Shown here piece after piece: positions 52,754-62,103 of a DNA stretch of 64,000 nucleotides. The stretch's first letter is position 1. Each line of letters begins with the position of its first letter. The notes under the pieces were generated by a model, which ran no database searches, had not been told where the DNA came from, and saw only the letters and a program-made list of their open reading frames with translations. This stretch comes from Paenibacillus sp. sptzw28. Its GTDB lineage: Bacteria > Bacillota > Bacilli > Paenibacillales > Paenibacillaceae. The position numbers were made by a program, and so were the translations under genes. The stretch lies in the NCBI RefSeq assembly GCF_019550795.1, contig NZ_CP080545.1, forward strand, positions 4,126,001-4,190,000, read 5' to 3'.

Positions 52754-53959
52754 TCAGGGCCACTTCGAATGTGTCACTCTGCCGTAGTTGCCGCCCCCGC
52801 CCGCCTGAAGCCCAAGAGTACCGGCTCTTGAGCTTCCGATGACTGAAGCCACCGCATCACCGGCCGTTTCGGCGATGGCCTCTATCGGTACATCGTGCAG
52901 CACGGACATCTCGGTGCCGAATTGTGAAAGCAGCTTATCAAGCGTGCGCTTGCCGATGCCGGGAACAAATTCGAGGGGAACCTGATAGATATAAGGGGGC
53001 CGGCGATCCGGCATGACAGGGGTATCCCGTCCGGCTTGCTGCGCGAGCTGCTCGATCCGGTCCATCACGCCCCGCACCAGCTTTGGGCTTCCGCACTGCA
53101 GGCAGCGTACCGCAGCCGCCCGCTCCTCTGCAAGAGAGCCGCAGTTAATGCAGTAGGTCCGGTGATATTTCCCAAGCACCGGATTCAAGCCGTAATTCGC
53201 GGCAATACTTCTTCCTTCAAGACCGCCAAGCGCAAGCTTCAGCTCGGCAAATGACGGCTCGCCGATGGACAGCACATTATACTCCCGGCCGATTTTAGCA
53301 AGGGAGTGAGCATCGGAATTAGTGAGGAACGGCAGCTCGTCGAGGTCGGGGATCAGCCCCGCCATCAAACTGTCGGAGCTCAGTCCCAGCTCGACCGCAT
53401 CGACCAAACCCGGATCCAGCGTATGCGCAAGAGAATCCGAGCAGCTGCCGTACAGGCTTTTGTGCGGGGTGAAAATATGTGCCGGAATAAACAGGCCGCC
53501 CCTGCCCTTCACCTCCTCCTGCAAAACTCTCGCAGGTACATAAAGCCGCTGCGAGCTAAGATTGACATTGCGCATATGCAGCGACATCCATGTTGTCAAA
53601 TGCTTCATATCGGCAAATGTCGGCAGATACACGAGGTGATGTGCCGGACCGCATCCGGCGTCCCGCACCTCTATTTCCGCCCCCAGCACAATCGTCGTAT
53701 CCTTGTAACGTATTCCGCCGCCTTCGGCCTCCGTCATCTCTCCGGAATCAAGAAGACGTGAGATATCTTCCTGAACGCCCGGCGAATGGCAGTCGATAAT
53801 GCCCAGCAGGCCTATGCCTTTGCGTACCGCCGCTTCGTAGGCGATGTTGCGGAACGTCAGATCGCGGCTGCCGCTTATTTTGACTGGATCGCCGTTTTCC
53901 GTGCGGCCGATATGCAGGTGCAGATCAGCGAAAACCCGGGTTGTATTCATTAAGCTCAT
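52754..53959 (-). CDS. Endonuclease Q-like DNA repair protein (PHP domain)
   Basis: A 401-aa protein: N-terminal PHP metal-dependent domain (F-A-D-L-H-L-H-I-G, H-x-x-N-V-N and S-D-A-H motifs), a zinc-finger-like pair C-I-N-C ... C-L-Q-C (about 273-297) and a C-terminal helix-hairpin-helix (PGIGKRTLDKLL). This is the layout of EndoQ, which nicks DNA 5' of deaminated bases. The ATG overlaps the nudF stop by 4 bases (ATGA), so the two are coupled. Confidence 0.85.
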   Translation of the reverse strand: MSLMNTTRVFADLHLHIGRTENGDPVKISGSRDLTFRNIAYEAAVRKGIGLLGIIDCHSPGVQEDISRLLDSGEMTEAEGGGIRYKDTTIVLGAEIEVRDAGCGPAHHLVYLPTFADMKHLTTWMSLHMRNVNLSSQRLYVPARVLQEEVKGRGGLFIPAHIFTPHKSLYGSCSDSLAHTLDPGLVDAVELGLSSDSLMAGLIPDLDELPFLTNSDAHSLAKIGREYNVLSIGEPSFAELKLALGGLEGRSIAANYGLNPVLGKYHRTYCINCGSLAEERAAAVRCLQCGSPKLVRGVMDRIEQLAQQAGRDTPVMPDRRPPYIYQVPLEFVPGIGKRTLDKLLSQFGTEMSVLHDVPIEAIAETAGDAVASVIGSSRAGTLGLQAGGGGNYGRVTHSKWP

Positions 53960-54519
53960 GCCTGGATTTGCCCCGTCAGCCGGTATATGTGCCAGGCATA
54001 TACGGCAAGAATAGTCTTCGCATCGCTTATTCGCTCCTCGCGGATGTACTGCTGCGCCTGTTCGAACGATATGGCCTGCACCTCAAGAAATTCATCCTCA
54101 TCGGGACGGCTCTCGCCTCTCTCCAGATCCTCCGCCATATACAGATACAGCTTCTCATCGGCAAAGCCGGGCGACGTATAGAAAGCGCTGATCGGACGCA
54201 GCTTTCCGGCACGATAGCCCGTTTCCTCCTCAAGCTCGCGTGCTGCGGCCGACATCGGGTCTTCACCGGCATCCAGCTTGCCTGCGGGAATTTCGATCTG
54301 GAACTTTTCCATCGGCTTCCGGTACTGTTCCACAACGAGCATATTACCGTCAATCAACGCAAGAACGGCTGCAGCCCCCGGATGCCGCACAATCTCCCTT
54401 GTTGCGGTTCCGCCCCCAGGCAGCTGTACCGTATCAACCTGCAGAGATATAATTTTACCCTCGAAAACCGGCTGCGTCTTGACGGTTTTTTCACGAAATT
54501 CATCTGTTTTCTTGAGCAC
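53956..54519 (-). CDS. nudF: ADP-ribose pyrophosphatase
   Basis: A 187-aa Nudix hydrolase that cleaves ADP-ribose. The Nudix box is G-E-D-P-M-S-A-A-A-R-E-L-E-E-E-T-G with the usual upstream IPAGKLD. The GTG at 54519 follows AAGGAG by about 12 bases; the longer open frame upstream looks non-coding. Confidence 0.9.
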   Translation of the reverse strand: MLKKTDEFREKTVKTQPVFEGKIISLQVDTVQLPGGGTATREIVRHPGAAAVLALIDGNMLVVEQYRKPMEKFQIEIPAGKLDAGEDPMSAAARELEEETGYRAGKLRPISAFYTSPGFADEKLYLYMAEDLERGESRPDEDEFLEVQAISFEQAQQYIREERISDAKTILAVYAWHIYRLTGQIQA

Positions 54520-54675
54520 GGAAATGTTCAACTCCTTATCAGTATCACTATCGATGGTTGTCTTACAGATCAGCGGCATAAGCTGTCCGTATTCAGCATA
54601 CGAATGAGTAAAGTGAATAAAATGGTTAATATTATTAAATAACGATTTATAAATGGATAAAGGGGGAATTGGTTG

Positions 54676-54843
54676 ATGAAACAATATTCCGTCTCAAGCC
54701 AATTGATGCTTGTGGGCAAAGCGTGGGAAATTCGCCACCAGCTCAGGCTATTGGCCAGACAAGGCCCAGTCCGTAAGGCGGAGAAAAATTGCGCCCGGAC
54801 TCTTGGAGAGTACCTGGAACATCGCCGCCCCGTGAGCCGTTGA
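54676..54843 (+). CDS. mciZ: Cell-division inhibitor MciZ (FtsZ-binding peptide)
   Basis: A 55-aa protein with L-V-G-K-A-W-E-I-R-x-x-L at residues 12-23, the hallmark of B. subtilis MciZ, which blocks FtsZ assembly in the mother cell. It lies next to nudF, as mciZ does in B. subtilis. AGGGGG lies 9-10 bases before the ATG, and a strong terminator follows. It is about 15 residues longer than the 40-aa B. subtilis peptide; the extra part is basic. The gene is divergent from nudF. Confidence 0.78.
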   Translation: MKQYSVSSQLMLVGKAWEIRHQLRLLARQGPVRKAEKNCARTLGEYLEHRRPVSR

Positions 54844-54862
54844 ACGATTTATAATCATTATA

Positions 54863-54896
54863 AAGGCCGGACATGGATTTGTCCGGCCTTTTTTGC
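54863..54896 (+). terminator. Terminator of mciZ
   Basis: AAGGCCGGAC-atggattt-GTCCGGCCTT followed by TTTTTTG; 20 bases after the mciZ stop and 6 bases before the convergent peptidase stop, so it probably serves both. Confidence 0.9.
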
Positions 54897-54901
54897 ACCT
54901 G

Positions 54902-56035
54902 TTAAGCCTGTTTCCGGGCTGCCTGTGAAATAATTTCCACAACGAGCTCCGTGATTTTTACCAGATCGGCGGCTTTTATTTGTTCCTTGGTCGTGTGGAT
55001 ATGCTCGTACCCGACCGCCAGATTCACCGTAGGTACGCCAAGCCCGTTAAATATATTCGCATCGCTGCCCCCGCCTGAATGAAACGTGCGCGGTGTTCTT
55101 CCGATTTGAACGATCGCCGATTTGGCCAGCTCGACGACCGGATCTCCATCTTCATAAGCATACGCGGGATAGATAACGTCGCTCTGAAATTCCGCTTTTG
55201 CGCCGTATTCAGCGGCTACGCTTCGGACCGCTTCGCGCATCGCATCGATCTGCTTATCCAGCTTATCCTGCACGATGCTTCGCGCTTCCGCGTCAAGCTT
55301 GACGTAATCGCAGACAATATTAGTCGCCCCGCCGCCTTCGAATTTTCCGATATTGGCAGTCGTTTCATGATCTATACGGCCAAGCTGCATGCGTGCGATC
55401 GCTTTGCCCGCCACCTGAATCGCGCTGATACCGTCTTCAGGGTTTACGCCGGCATGAGCCGATTTACCGAATATCTTGATCGTGATTTTCGCCTGGGTCG
55501 GAGCGGCTATGGCAATATCGCCGATAACCCCGTTCGAATCAAGCGCATAACCGAACTTGGCGTCCAGCTTCGACTTGTCGAGGACGCTTGCCCCCACCAA
55601 GCCCGATTCCTCGCCGACCGTAATAACGAATTGTATAGGCCCATGCTCTATGTTATTTTCTTTGATTACCCGTATAGCCTCTAGCATTGCCGCAAGTCCA
55701 GCCTTGTCGTCGCTGCCCAGGATCGTCGTGCCGTCACTGCGAATGTAGCCGTCCGCGTCCAGCTGCGGCTTGATGCCGTTGCCCGGAGTGACGGTGTCCA
55801 TGTGCGAGGTGAAGAATATCGCCTCAGCACCTTCAGCACCGTTGCCTTCCAGCCTGGCGATCAGATTTCCCGCGCCATGTCCGGTTTTGGAAGCCGCATC
55901 GTCTTCCTCCACGGTAAGACCGAGCGAGGAAAATTTGGCTTTGAGCACATCGCATATTTCACGCTCGTTTTTCGTTTCGCTGTCTACCCGAACCAGCTCC
56001 ATAAATTCGTCAACCAGCCGTTTCTCAGTAATCAT
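54902..56035 (-). CDS. M20 family peptidase (YqjE/peptidase T-like)
   Basis: A 377-aa metal-dependent exopeptidase. Metal-binding and catalytic motifs: S-H-M-D-T-V (first His/Asp), GSDDKAG (bridging Asp), T-V-G-E-E-S-G-L (catalytic and metal Glu), A-L-D-S-N-G and G-G-G-S-D-A-N near the C-terminus; the dimerisation lid is about 175-285. Close to the YqjE/tripeptidase class. The ATG at 56035 has AAGG-rich sequence upstream; longer frame to 56104 is less likely. Confidence 0.88.
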   Translation of the reverse strand: MITEKRLVDEFMELVRVDSETKNEREICDVLKAKFSSLGLTVEEDDAASKTGHGAGNLIARLEGNGAEGAEAIFFTSHMDTVTPGNGIKPQLDADGYIRSDGTTILGSDDKAGLAAMLEAIRVIKENNIEHGPIQFVITVGEESGLVGASVLDKSKLDAKFGYALDSNGVIGDIAIAAPTQAKITIKIFGKSAHAGVNPEDGISAIQVAGKAIARMQLGRIDHETTANIGKFEGGGATNIVCDYVKLDAEARSIVQDKLDKQIDAMREAVRSVAAEYGAKAEFQSDVIYPAYAYEDGDPVVELAKSAIVQIGRTPRTFHSGGGSDANIFNGLGVPTVNLAVGYEHIHTTKEQIKAADLVKITELVVEIISQAARKQA

Positions 56036-56110
56036 AACCTTCCACCGTCCTTCTCTATCGTTTACAATAGTCAAGTACGCATCTATTTTGTACGAAAGGA
56101 GCATGCTGGC

Positions 56111-56209
56111 ATGCGCATTAATCGAATTATGAAGGTTTTTATCTGGTTGTTGGTCGCCGTTCTCCTGCTGTCAACTCTGCTCATCGGCATCGGCTGGATA
56201 TTCGAATGA
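56111..56209 (+). CDS. Prli42-like stressosome membrane miniprotein
   Basis: A 32-aa protein: short basic N-terminus (M-R-I-N-R-I-M-K), then one membrane helix with L-L-L-S-T-L-L-I-G, ending F-E. The form matches Prli42, the small membrane anchor that links the stressosome to the membrane in Listeria and Bacillus relatives. AAAGGAG lies about 10 bases before the ATG at 56111. The last 39 bases overlap the end of the convergent lipB gene. Confidence 0.58.
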   Translation: MRINRIMKVFIWLLVAVLLLSTLLIGIGWIFE

Positions 56210-56905
56210 TTGTTCGCCGCCGCCGGCAGGATCGAAACCGAACTGCCGGCAAAAATGCGGCGTTATTTGTACAGCTGCTTGCTCTACCGTCAGGTGTATG
56301 CCTGTCAGGTCCGCGAATGATGTCACCGCATACTCCTGAATGCCGCAAGGCACGATCCCTCTGAAACCGTCCTCGGCAATGCCCGCTTTCACGTTCAACG
56401 CAAACCCGTGACTGGTCACGAATCCGCGCCGCGTCCGGGCTTTGTTAAACTTGACCCCGATTGCCGCTATTTTCTTGTCGCCGACCCAGACGCCGGTATA
56501 TTCGGGCTTTCTCCCGCCTTCTATGCCGTAATCCCCCAGCCAATCGATAATGACCTGCTCCAGCTGCCGAAGATAGCCGTGGAGGTCAAGACCTTCGGCA
56601 TCGAGGTAAAGCAGCGGATATCCTACCAGCTGACCGGGACCATGGTAGGTAATATCCCCGCCGCGGTCGATTTGGAAAACTTGAATGCCTCTTTCGGCAA
56701 GTTCTTCCTTCGAATAGAGCAAGTGCTCGGGGTGCCGCTGCGAACCGATTGTATAGGTCGGCGGGTGCTGAAGGAGGAGCAGCGTCTCACGCCGCTCCTC
56801 CTTATCGATTTGTTTTACGTATGTTTTCTGCAATTCCCATGCTTCGGCATATCCGATCATCGCCGTGTAATTGACATCCAGCGTCTTGACGTTCGTTGTC
56901 GTCAT
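56171..56905 (-). CDS. lipB: Octanoyltransferase LipB
   Basis: A 244-aa enzyme that moves octanoate from acyl carrier protein to lipoyl domains. Signature R-G-G-D-I-T-Y-H-G-P-G-Q-L, the lysine in A-I-G-V-K and the catalytic cysteine in I-V-P-C-G-I. B. subtilis uses LipM/LipL instead, so a LipB here is a notable difference. It follows the bkd operon, whose E2 subunit needs lipoate. Confidence 0.92.
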   Translation of the reverse strand: MTTTNVKTLDVNYTAMIGYAEAWELQKTYVKQIDKEERRETLLLLQHPPTYTIGSQRHPEHLLYSKEELAERGIQVFQIDRGGDITYHGPGQLVGYPLLYLDAEGLDLHGYLRQLEQVIIDWLGDYGIEGGRKPEYTGVWVGDKKIAAIGVKFNKARTRRGFVTSHGFALNVKAGIAEDGFRGIVPCGIQEYAVTSFADLTGIHLTVEQAAVQITPHFCRQFGFDPAGGGEQSFEYPADADEQS

Positions 56906-56972
56906 AACGAATCAGCCTTCTTTCACTGACAACCGAGGCTCGCTCTTAAAGGCGGTTACGGATGCAGATTTC

Positions 56973-58313
56973 TCAGTACAGTTTCGTGTCCGGATTAAAG
57001 CCTTCCAAATTTTCCTTCACCCGCTGCAGGAACCTGCCGCAGATAACGCCGTCCAGAATACGATGGTCCAGTGACAAACATAAATTCGCCATTGAACGAA
57101 CCGCAATCATGTCATTAATGACGACCGGGCGTTTAACGATCGATTCGAACGTAATAATGGCCGCTTGCGGGTAATTGATAATCGGATAAGATGCAATGGA
57201 GCCGAAGGAGCCGGTATTGTTAACCGTAAATGTGCCGCCTTCCATATCGGACAGCGTTAGCTTCCCTTCGCGTGTCTTACGCGCCAAATCGTCGATCTCA
57301 CGCGCCAGTCCCGCGATATTTTTCTGGTCCGCATTCTTGATAACGGGTACTTTAACCGCATCCTCCGTACCGACCGCGAGCCCAAGGTTGATGTCCCGCT
57401 TGACGATAATTTTGTCAACGGCCCATACCGAGTTCATAATAGGCACATCCTTGATCGCGTTGACGACCGCTTTCAGCATAAACGCAAGGTAAGTCAAATT
57501 AACGCCTTCGCGTTTCATGAACTCGTCCTTCAGCTTATTGCGGAGTACGACGAGGTTCGTCAAGTCCACTTCAATCATTGTCCAGGCATGCGGGATCTCC
57601 GTTGCGCTTTGGCGCATATTGCGGGCGATCGCATTGCGGACAGGCGTTACATCGATGAAATATTCACGGCCCGACATCGTTTGAGCTTCTACTTCAATCG
57701 TTGGAATACGCGGCGATTCGGACAGATGCAGACCTGTGGTGCGAACGTTTTGCGAAGGCTGACCGGCTGTGGGAGCCATACCTGGCGCGCCCGCCCCGCC
57801 TGCTGCTGCGAACGCCAGCACATCCTTGCGTGTAATGCGGCCGCCCAGGCCGGTACCCGGCACGTGCGCCAGGTTGACGCCGTGCTCTGCGGCCAGCTGC
57901 TGCACGGCCGGTGAGAATCGATGGCGCATGGTTGCTGCCTCTCCGCCAGCCTCTGCCCGTGTGCCATTGATACCGTCCGCGACTGCGGCCGGCGCGGCGC
58001 CGGCGGCGCGATCGCCAGCCGCAAGGCCTGAAGCGCCGGCCGTCATGCCGCCGCCTGCTCCCCCGGCTTGTTCAACCTCGACAATGCACATCGGGGTGCC
58101 TACAGGCACTGTTTCACCCGCACTGACTAAAATCTTGACGAGCGTTCCTTTCAGCGTGGAAGGAATCTCGGCATTCACTTTATCCGTGAGCACTTCGCAA
58201 ATCGGCTCGTACGTATCGATGGCATCACCGGGCTGCTTCAACCATTTGTCGATCGTAGCGGACACGAGCGATTCCGCGAGCTGCGGCATAACGATCTCCG
58301 TCATCGTTTTCAT
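56973..58313 (-). CDS. bkdB: Branched-chain 2-oxoacid dehydrogenase E2 subunit
   Basis: A 446-aa lipoyl acyltransferase. N-terminal lipoyl domain with the lipoylated lysine in V-L-T-D-K-V, an Ala/Gly-rich linker, a subunit-binding domain (SPAVQQLAAEHGVNLAHVPGTG) and the catalytic domain with the D-H-R-I-L-D-G active-site motif. It takes acyl groups from E1 and gives them to CoA. Last gene of lpdV-bkdAA-bkdAB-bkdB. The ATG at 58313 has TAGGAG upstream. Confidence 0.93.
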   Translation of the reverse strand: MKTMTEIVMPQLAESLVSATIDKWLKQPGDAIDTYEPICEVLTDKVNAEIPSTLKGTLVKILVSAGETVPVGTPMCIVEVEQAGGAGGGMTAGASGLAAGDRAAGAAPAAVADGINGTRAEAGGEAATMRHRFSPAVQQLAAEHGVNLAHVPGTGLGGRITRKDVLAFAAAGGAGAPGMAPTAGQPSQNVRTTGLHLSESPRIPTIEVEAQTMSGREYFIDVTPVRNAIARNMRQSATEIPHAWTMIEVDLTNLVVLRNKLKDEFMKREGVNLTYLAFMLKAVVNAIKDVPIMNSVWAVDKIIVKRDINLGLAVGTEDAVKVPVIKNADQKNIAGLAREIDDLARKTREGKLTLSDMEGGTFTVNNTGSFGSIASYPIINYPQAAIITFESIVKRPVVINDMIAVRSMANLCLSLDHRILDGVICGRFLQRVKENLEGFNPDTKLY

Positions 58314-58324
58314 TCCAACCACTC

Positions 58325-59308
58325 CTAATAAAGTGCCAGATGCCTCATCGCATCTTTTACTTTTTCTTTATTCAGCATGAAAAATTTTTCGCCGGGCGGA
58401 TTGATCGGCATAGCCGGTACATCCGGGCCGCACAAACGCATGATCGGAGCGTCCAGTTCATACAGCATTTCCTCCGCTATAATCGCGGACACCTCTGCGC
58501 CGATCCCTCCGAATTTGTTGTCCTCGTGAATGATCAGCACTTTACCTGTGCGCCGCGCCGCCTTCAGAACCGCTTCTTTATCAAGCGGCTGCAGGGTCCG
58601 CAGGTCAAGAATATGGGCGTTTATGCCTTCCTCTGCAAGCTCCTGGGCCGCCTCCAACGCAAAGTACAGCGGCAGGCTGTAACTGATAACCGTAATGTCA
58701 TCGCCTTCTCGCAGGACATTCGCCTTTCCGATCGGTACGGTGTAATCGTCATGAGGCACATCGCCCACAATGAGCTTATAGCATCTTTTGTTTTCAAAGA
58801 AAATGACCGGATCCGGGTCGCGCACGGCTGCCTTAAGCAGTCCTTTGGCGTCATATGCCGTATAGGGTGCGATGATCTTAAGACCCGGCGTTCCGAAAAA
58901 CACCGATTCAGGGCACTGCGAGTGATACAAACCGCCGAAAATACCTCCACCGATAGGCGCCCGAATGACAATCGGGCAAGACCAGTCGTTGTTGGAACGA
59001 TATCGGATCTTCGCAGCCTCGCTGATGATCTGGTTCGTTGCCGGGAACATAAAGTCTGAATACTGCATTTCGGCGATCGGCTTCATCCCGTACATCGCCG
59101 CGCCGATCGCAACCCCTGCGATAGCCGATTCGGCAAGCGGCGTGTCGAGAGCACGCATTTCGCCGAACTGCTCCAGCAGTCCCTTGGTGGTGGTAAACAC
59201 GCCGCCCTTGTAGCCAACGTCTTCGCCCAGCACGAATACGTCTTCGTCGCGCTCCATTTCCTCTTTCATGGCGAGGCGGATCGCATCAATATATTGCATT
59301 GTAGGCAT
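58325..59308 (-). CDS. bkdAB: Branched-chain 2-oxoacid dehydrogenase E1 beta subunit
   Basis: A 327-aa E1 beta subunit (M-Q-Y-I-D-A-I-R at the start; G-E-D-V-G-Y-K-G-G-V-F; the transketolase C-terminal part with I-H-E-D-N-K-F-G-G). It starts at the ATG at 59308 with GGGGGAGG upstream; the frame upstream overlaps bkdAA and is not used. Spaced 1 base after the bkdAA stop. Confidence 0.94.
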   Translation of the reverse strand: MPTMQYIDAIRLAMKEEMERDEDVFVLGEDVGYKGGVFTTTKGLLEQFGEMRALDTPLAESAIAGVAIGAAMYGMKPIAEMQYSDFMFPATNQIISEAAKIRYRSNNDWSCPIVIRAPIGGGIFGGLYHSQCPESVFFGTPGLKIIAPYTAYDAKGLLKAAVRDPDPVIFFENKRCYKLIVGDVPHDDYTVPIGKANVLREGDDITVISYSLPLYFALEAAQELAEEGINAHILDLRTLQPLDKEAVLKAARRTGKVLIIHEDNKFGGIGAEVSAIIAEEMLYELDAPIMRLCGPDVPAMPINPPGEKFFMLNKEKVKDAMRHLALY

Positions 59309-59309
59309 G

Positions 59310-60344
59310 TCAGCGCCCTCCCCCTTCGGCTTGTCCTTCGTCATAAACGTGCAGAAGAATGCTCTCGGGAGCAGGGAACGGCGCATTATCCCCGTAAGAG
59401 GTCGCGTCATCCAGCATTACCTTAATCTTCTTCTTAAGCTCTTCTTCTTGCTGATCGTCCCACAAGCCGCAGTCGATCAAATATTGTCTATATTTAGGAA
59501 TACCGTCTTTGGATCGGTTTTCGTCCACTTCTTCCTTCGTACGGTATGCCAGATCGTTGTCCGATGTCGTATGCGGTGAAATGCGGTACATCATCGCTTC
59601 AATAAGCGTGGGTCCTTCTCCCGCCACTGCGCGCGCACGCGCTTCCTTGACGGCACGGTAGACCTCCAGCGGATCATTCCCATCAACCTGGAACCCCGGG
59701 AAGCCGTAGCCGAGAGCTCGGTCCGCGATGCGGCCTGCAACCTGCTTGTGGAGCGGGACTGAAATCGCGTATTGATTGTTCTCGCACATGAAAATAACCG
59801 GCAGCTTATGAACGCCGGCGAAATTGCATCCTTCGTGAAAATCGCCCTGATTGCTTGAGCCTTCGCCGAAGGTGACGAAAGAAACAAAATCCTTCTTCTT
59901 CATCTTCGCGGCCAGCGCAATGCCGACAGCATGCGGGACCTGCGTCGTTACCGGGCTTGAGCCGGTGACGATGCGAAGACGTTTGCTGCCGAAATGACCT
60001 GGCATCTGGCGGCCGCCGCTGTTCGGGTCTTCCGCTTTGGCGAAGACGGACAGCATCAGCTCGCGCAGTGTCATGCCGACGGCCAGCACAAACGCGTAAT
60101 CACGATAGTAAGGCAAGAAATAATCGATGTCGCGGTCAAGCGCGAAAGCTGCGCCCACCTGAGCCGCCTCTTGGCCGATGCCTGAAACGTGAAAGTTTAT
60201 TTTACCCGCCCGCTGCAGCAGCAGCCCACGCTCGTCGTAAAGCCGCGCCGTCATCATCGCAACATACATTTCAACCGCTTGCTCGTCCGAAAGCCCAAGC
60301 GCGGCATGTCTGAATTGCTGTAAAGTGGATTCGGATTGCGTCAT
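59310..60344 (-). CDS. bkdAA: Branched-chain 2-oxoacid dehydrogenase E1 alpha subunit
   Basis: A 344-aa thiamine diphosphate-dependent E1 alpha subunit. ThDP-binding G-E-G-S-S-N-Q-G-D-F-H-E and E-N-N-Q-Y-A-I-S-V; phosphorylation-loop-like Y-R-I-S-P-H-T-T-S-D-N. With E1 beta it decarboxylates branched 2-oxoacids to start iso/anteiso acyl-CoA. AAAGGAGG precedes the ATG. Confidence 0.94.
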   Translation of the reverse strand: MTQSESTLQQFRHAALGLSDEQAVEMYVAMMTARLYDERGLLLQRAGKINFHVSGIGQEAAQVGAAFALDRDIDYFLPYYRDYAFVLAVGMTLRELMLSVFAKAEDPNSGGRQMPGHFGSKRLRIVTGSSPVTTQVPHAVGIALAAKMKKKDFVSFVTFGEGSSNQGDFHEGCNFAGVHKLPVIFMCENNQYAISVPLHKQVAGRIADRALGYGFPGFQVDGNDPLEVYRAVKEARARAVAGEGPTLIEAMMYRISPHTTSDNDLAYRTKEEVDENRSKDGIPKYRQYLIDCGLWDDQQEEELKKKIKVMLDDATSYGDNAPFPAPESILLHVYDEGQAEGGGR

Positions 60345-60476
60345 GAAGAATGCCCTCCTTTGATCTACTATTATAACCTGGTACTAAGACTTGACTATAC
60401 CCATTATAACCGAATGTCCTTCAAAAAGAAACGTAGGACAAAAGCTCAACATTCCTGCGCGCTGCTTGCCTCATTC

Positions 60477-61904
60477 TCAGAAAGCGATAGACTTTCCGTC
60501 GACCGCCAGCATCGCCTCTCCCAAGGCTTCGGAAAGAGTAGGGTGCGGATGGATCACTTGTCCGGCCTCCCAAGGGGCCGCATCCAGCAGCATGGCAAGC
60601 GAAGCTTCCGAGAGCAGATCGGTTGCGTGCGGACCAATCATATGTACACCGATGATATCATTTGTTTTGGAGTCGGCAATGACCTTCGCGAAGCCTTCCG
60701 TTTCACCCAGAACGAGCGCCTTACCGATTGCCTGGAACGGAATTTTACCGACCTTCACTTCATGCCCCCGCTTGCGGGCTTCATCCTCGGTCAGACCGAT
60801 CGAGGCGATCTCCGGACGAGAATATATCGCACGCGGAATACGGCTGTGGTCCGGCGCCTGCTGCCTGCCGCCCAGCAGATGGTCAACCGCGACCAGTCCT
60901 TCATGAGCAGCCGCATGAGCCAATTGGAGTCCGCCGTTCACATCGCCGATTGCATATATGTGCGGCTCTGTCGTTTGAAAGAACCCGTTGACCTTTATAA
61001 CGCCTTTCTCCACCCGCACGTCCGTATTCTCAAGCCCGATTCCTTCAACGTTCGCCTGGCGCCCAATGGATACAAGCAGCTTCTCGGCATTCAAGATCAC
61101 CTTGCCGTCAGCAGTATCCGCTTCAATTGATGCTTGTCCCTCATTAAAAGAATACGTATCAAGCTTCAATTGAATACCTGTGAGAATACGCACGCCGCGG
61201 CGGCGCAGCTGTTTGGTCAGCTCGGCCGATGCTTCCGCATCTTCACCAGGGAGCAATCGCGATGCGGCCTCCGCCAGCGTGACCTGAACCCCGAAATCGA
61301 TAAGCATCGAGGCCCATTCCACCCCGATCACACCGCCTCCGACGATCAGAATCGAAGCGGGCAGCCGCTCCATGCGAAGAGCATCGTCACTTGTCATTAT
61401 CGTAGTCCCGTCGGCCGGCAAATCCGGGAGAGTGCGCGGTCTGGACCCGGTTGCTATAATGAGATTGGACGGAACCACCGTCTCCATCTCGCCGTCCGGA
61501 AGCTCGACCGCAACACTGCCGCTTCGCGGAGAGAAGATCGAAGGACCGATTACTCGCCCTGCGCCGCTGACAATGGTAATGCCATTCTTGCGCATCAAAT
61601 GCTGCAGTCCTTTATACAGCTGCTCGACGGTTTGTTCTTTGCGCTGCTGCACGCCATCAAAATCAAGCGATACCGCGCCGTCGGCAACCTTGATGCCAAA
61701 GGTGCCGGCTTTGAGCAGCGTGGAGTAGACCTCAGCGCTTCTCAGCAGCGCTTTGCTCGGAATGCACCCTTTATGCAAGCAGGTGCCGCCCAGCTTTTCT
61801 TTCTCAATAATAACGACCTTTTTACCAGCTTGAGCCGCCCTTATGGCTGCCGTATATCCTGCAATGCCACCGCCTAGTACGGCCAAATCGCATTGAATCG
61901 CCAT
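60477..61904 (-). CDS. lpdV: Dihydrolipoamide dehydrogenase (E3) of the Bkd complex
   Basis: A 475-aa FAD disulfide oxidoreductase: FAD GxGxxG (LGGGIAGY), redox GGTCLHKGC with the active cysteines, NAD fold, and dimer domain (VHMIGPHATDLLSE). It re-oxidises the E2 lipoate. First gene of the bkd operon; the ATG at 61904 has AAAGGGG upstream. In B. subtilis ptb-bcd-buk lie further upstream; they are not adjacent here. Confidence 0.94.
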   Translation of the reverse strand: MAIQCDLAVLGGGIAGYTAAIRAAQAGKKVVIIEKEKLGGTCLHKGCIPSKALLRSAEVYSTLLKAGTFGIKVADGAVSLDFDGVQQRKEQTVEQLYKGLQHLMRKNGITIVSGAGRVIGPSIFSPRSGSVAVELPDGEMETVVPSNLIIATGSRPRTLPDLPADGTTIMTSDDALRMERLPASILIVGGGVIGVEWASMLIDFGVQVTLAEAASRLLPGEDAEASAELTKQLRRRGVRILTGIQLKLDTYSFNEGQASIEADTADGKVILNAEKLLVSIGRQANVEGIGLENTDVRVEKGVIKVNGFFQTTEPHIYAIGDVNGGLQLAHAAAHEGLVAVDHLLGGRQQAPDHSRIPRAIYSRPEIASIGLTEDEARKRGHEVKVGKIPFQAIGKALVLGETEGFAKVIADSKTNDIIGVHMIGPHATDLLSEASLAMLLDAAPWEAGQVIHPHPTLSEALGEAMLAVDGKSIAF

Positions 61905-62103
61905 CGTCTTTCCCCTTTCAAAAATAACCGCCATAGGGTCGTTCCAATCAACTTCTATATTAACTGCCGATTTCCCTTCCCTGTCCTATTGTACCTGTTT
62001 TCTGCGCCGGGGAAAACTGCGGCATGCTGCAAATGGACAGCTTGCTCCTAAAAAGGTATTATTATCACGTATCGTTTTCGTCAACCGGGAGGGTTCTGTA
62101 CTT

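Noticed and set aside
59309..59410. N-terminal extension of the E1 beta subunit
   Set aside because: It overlaps bkdAA in another frame; the ATG at 59308 has GGGGGAGG.
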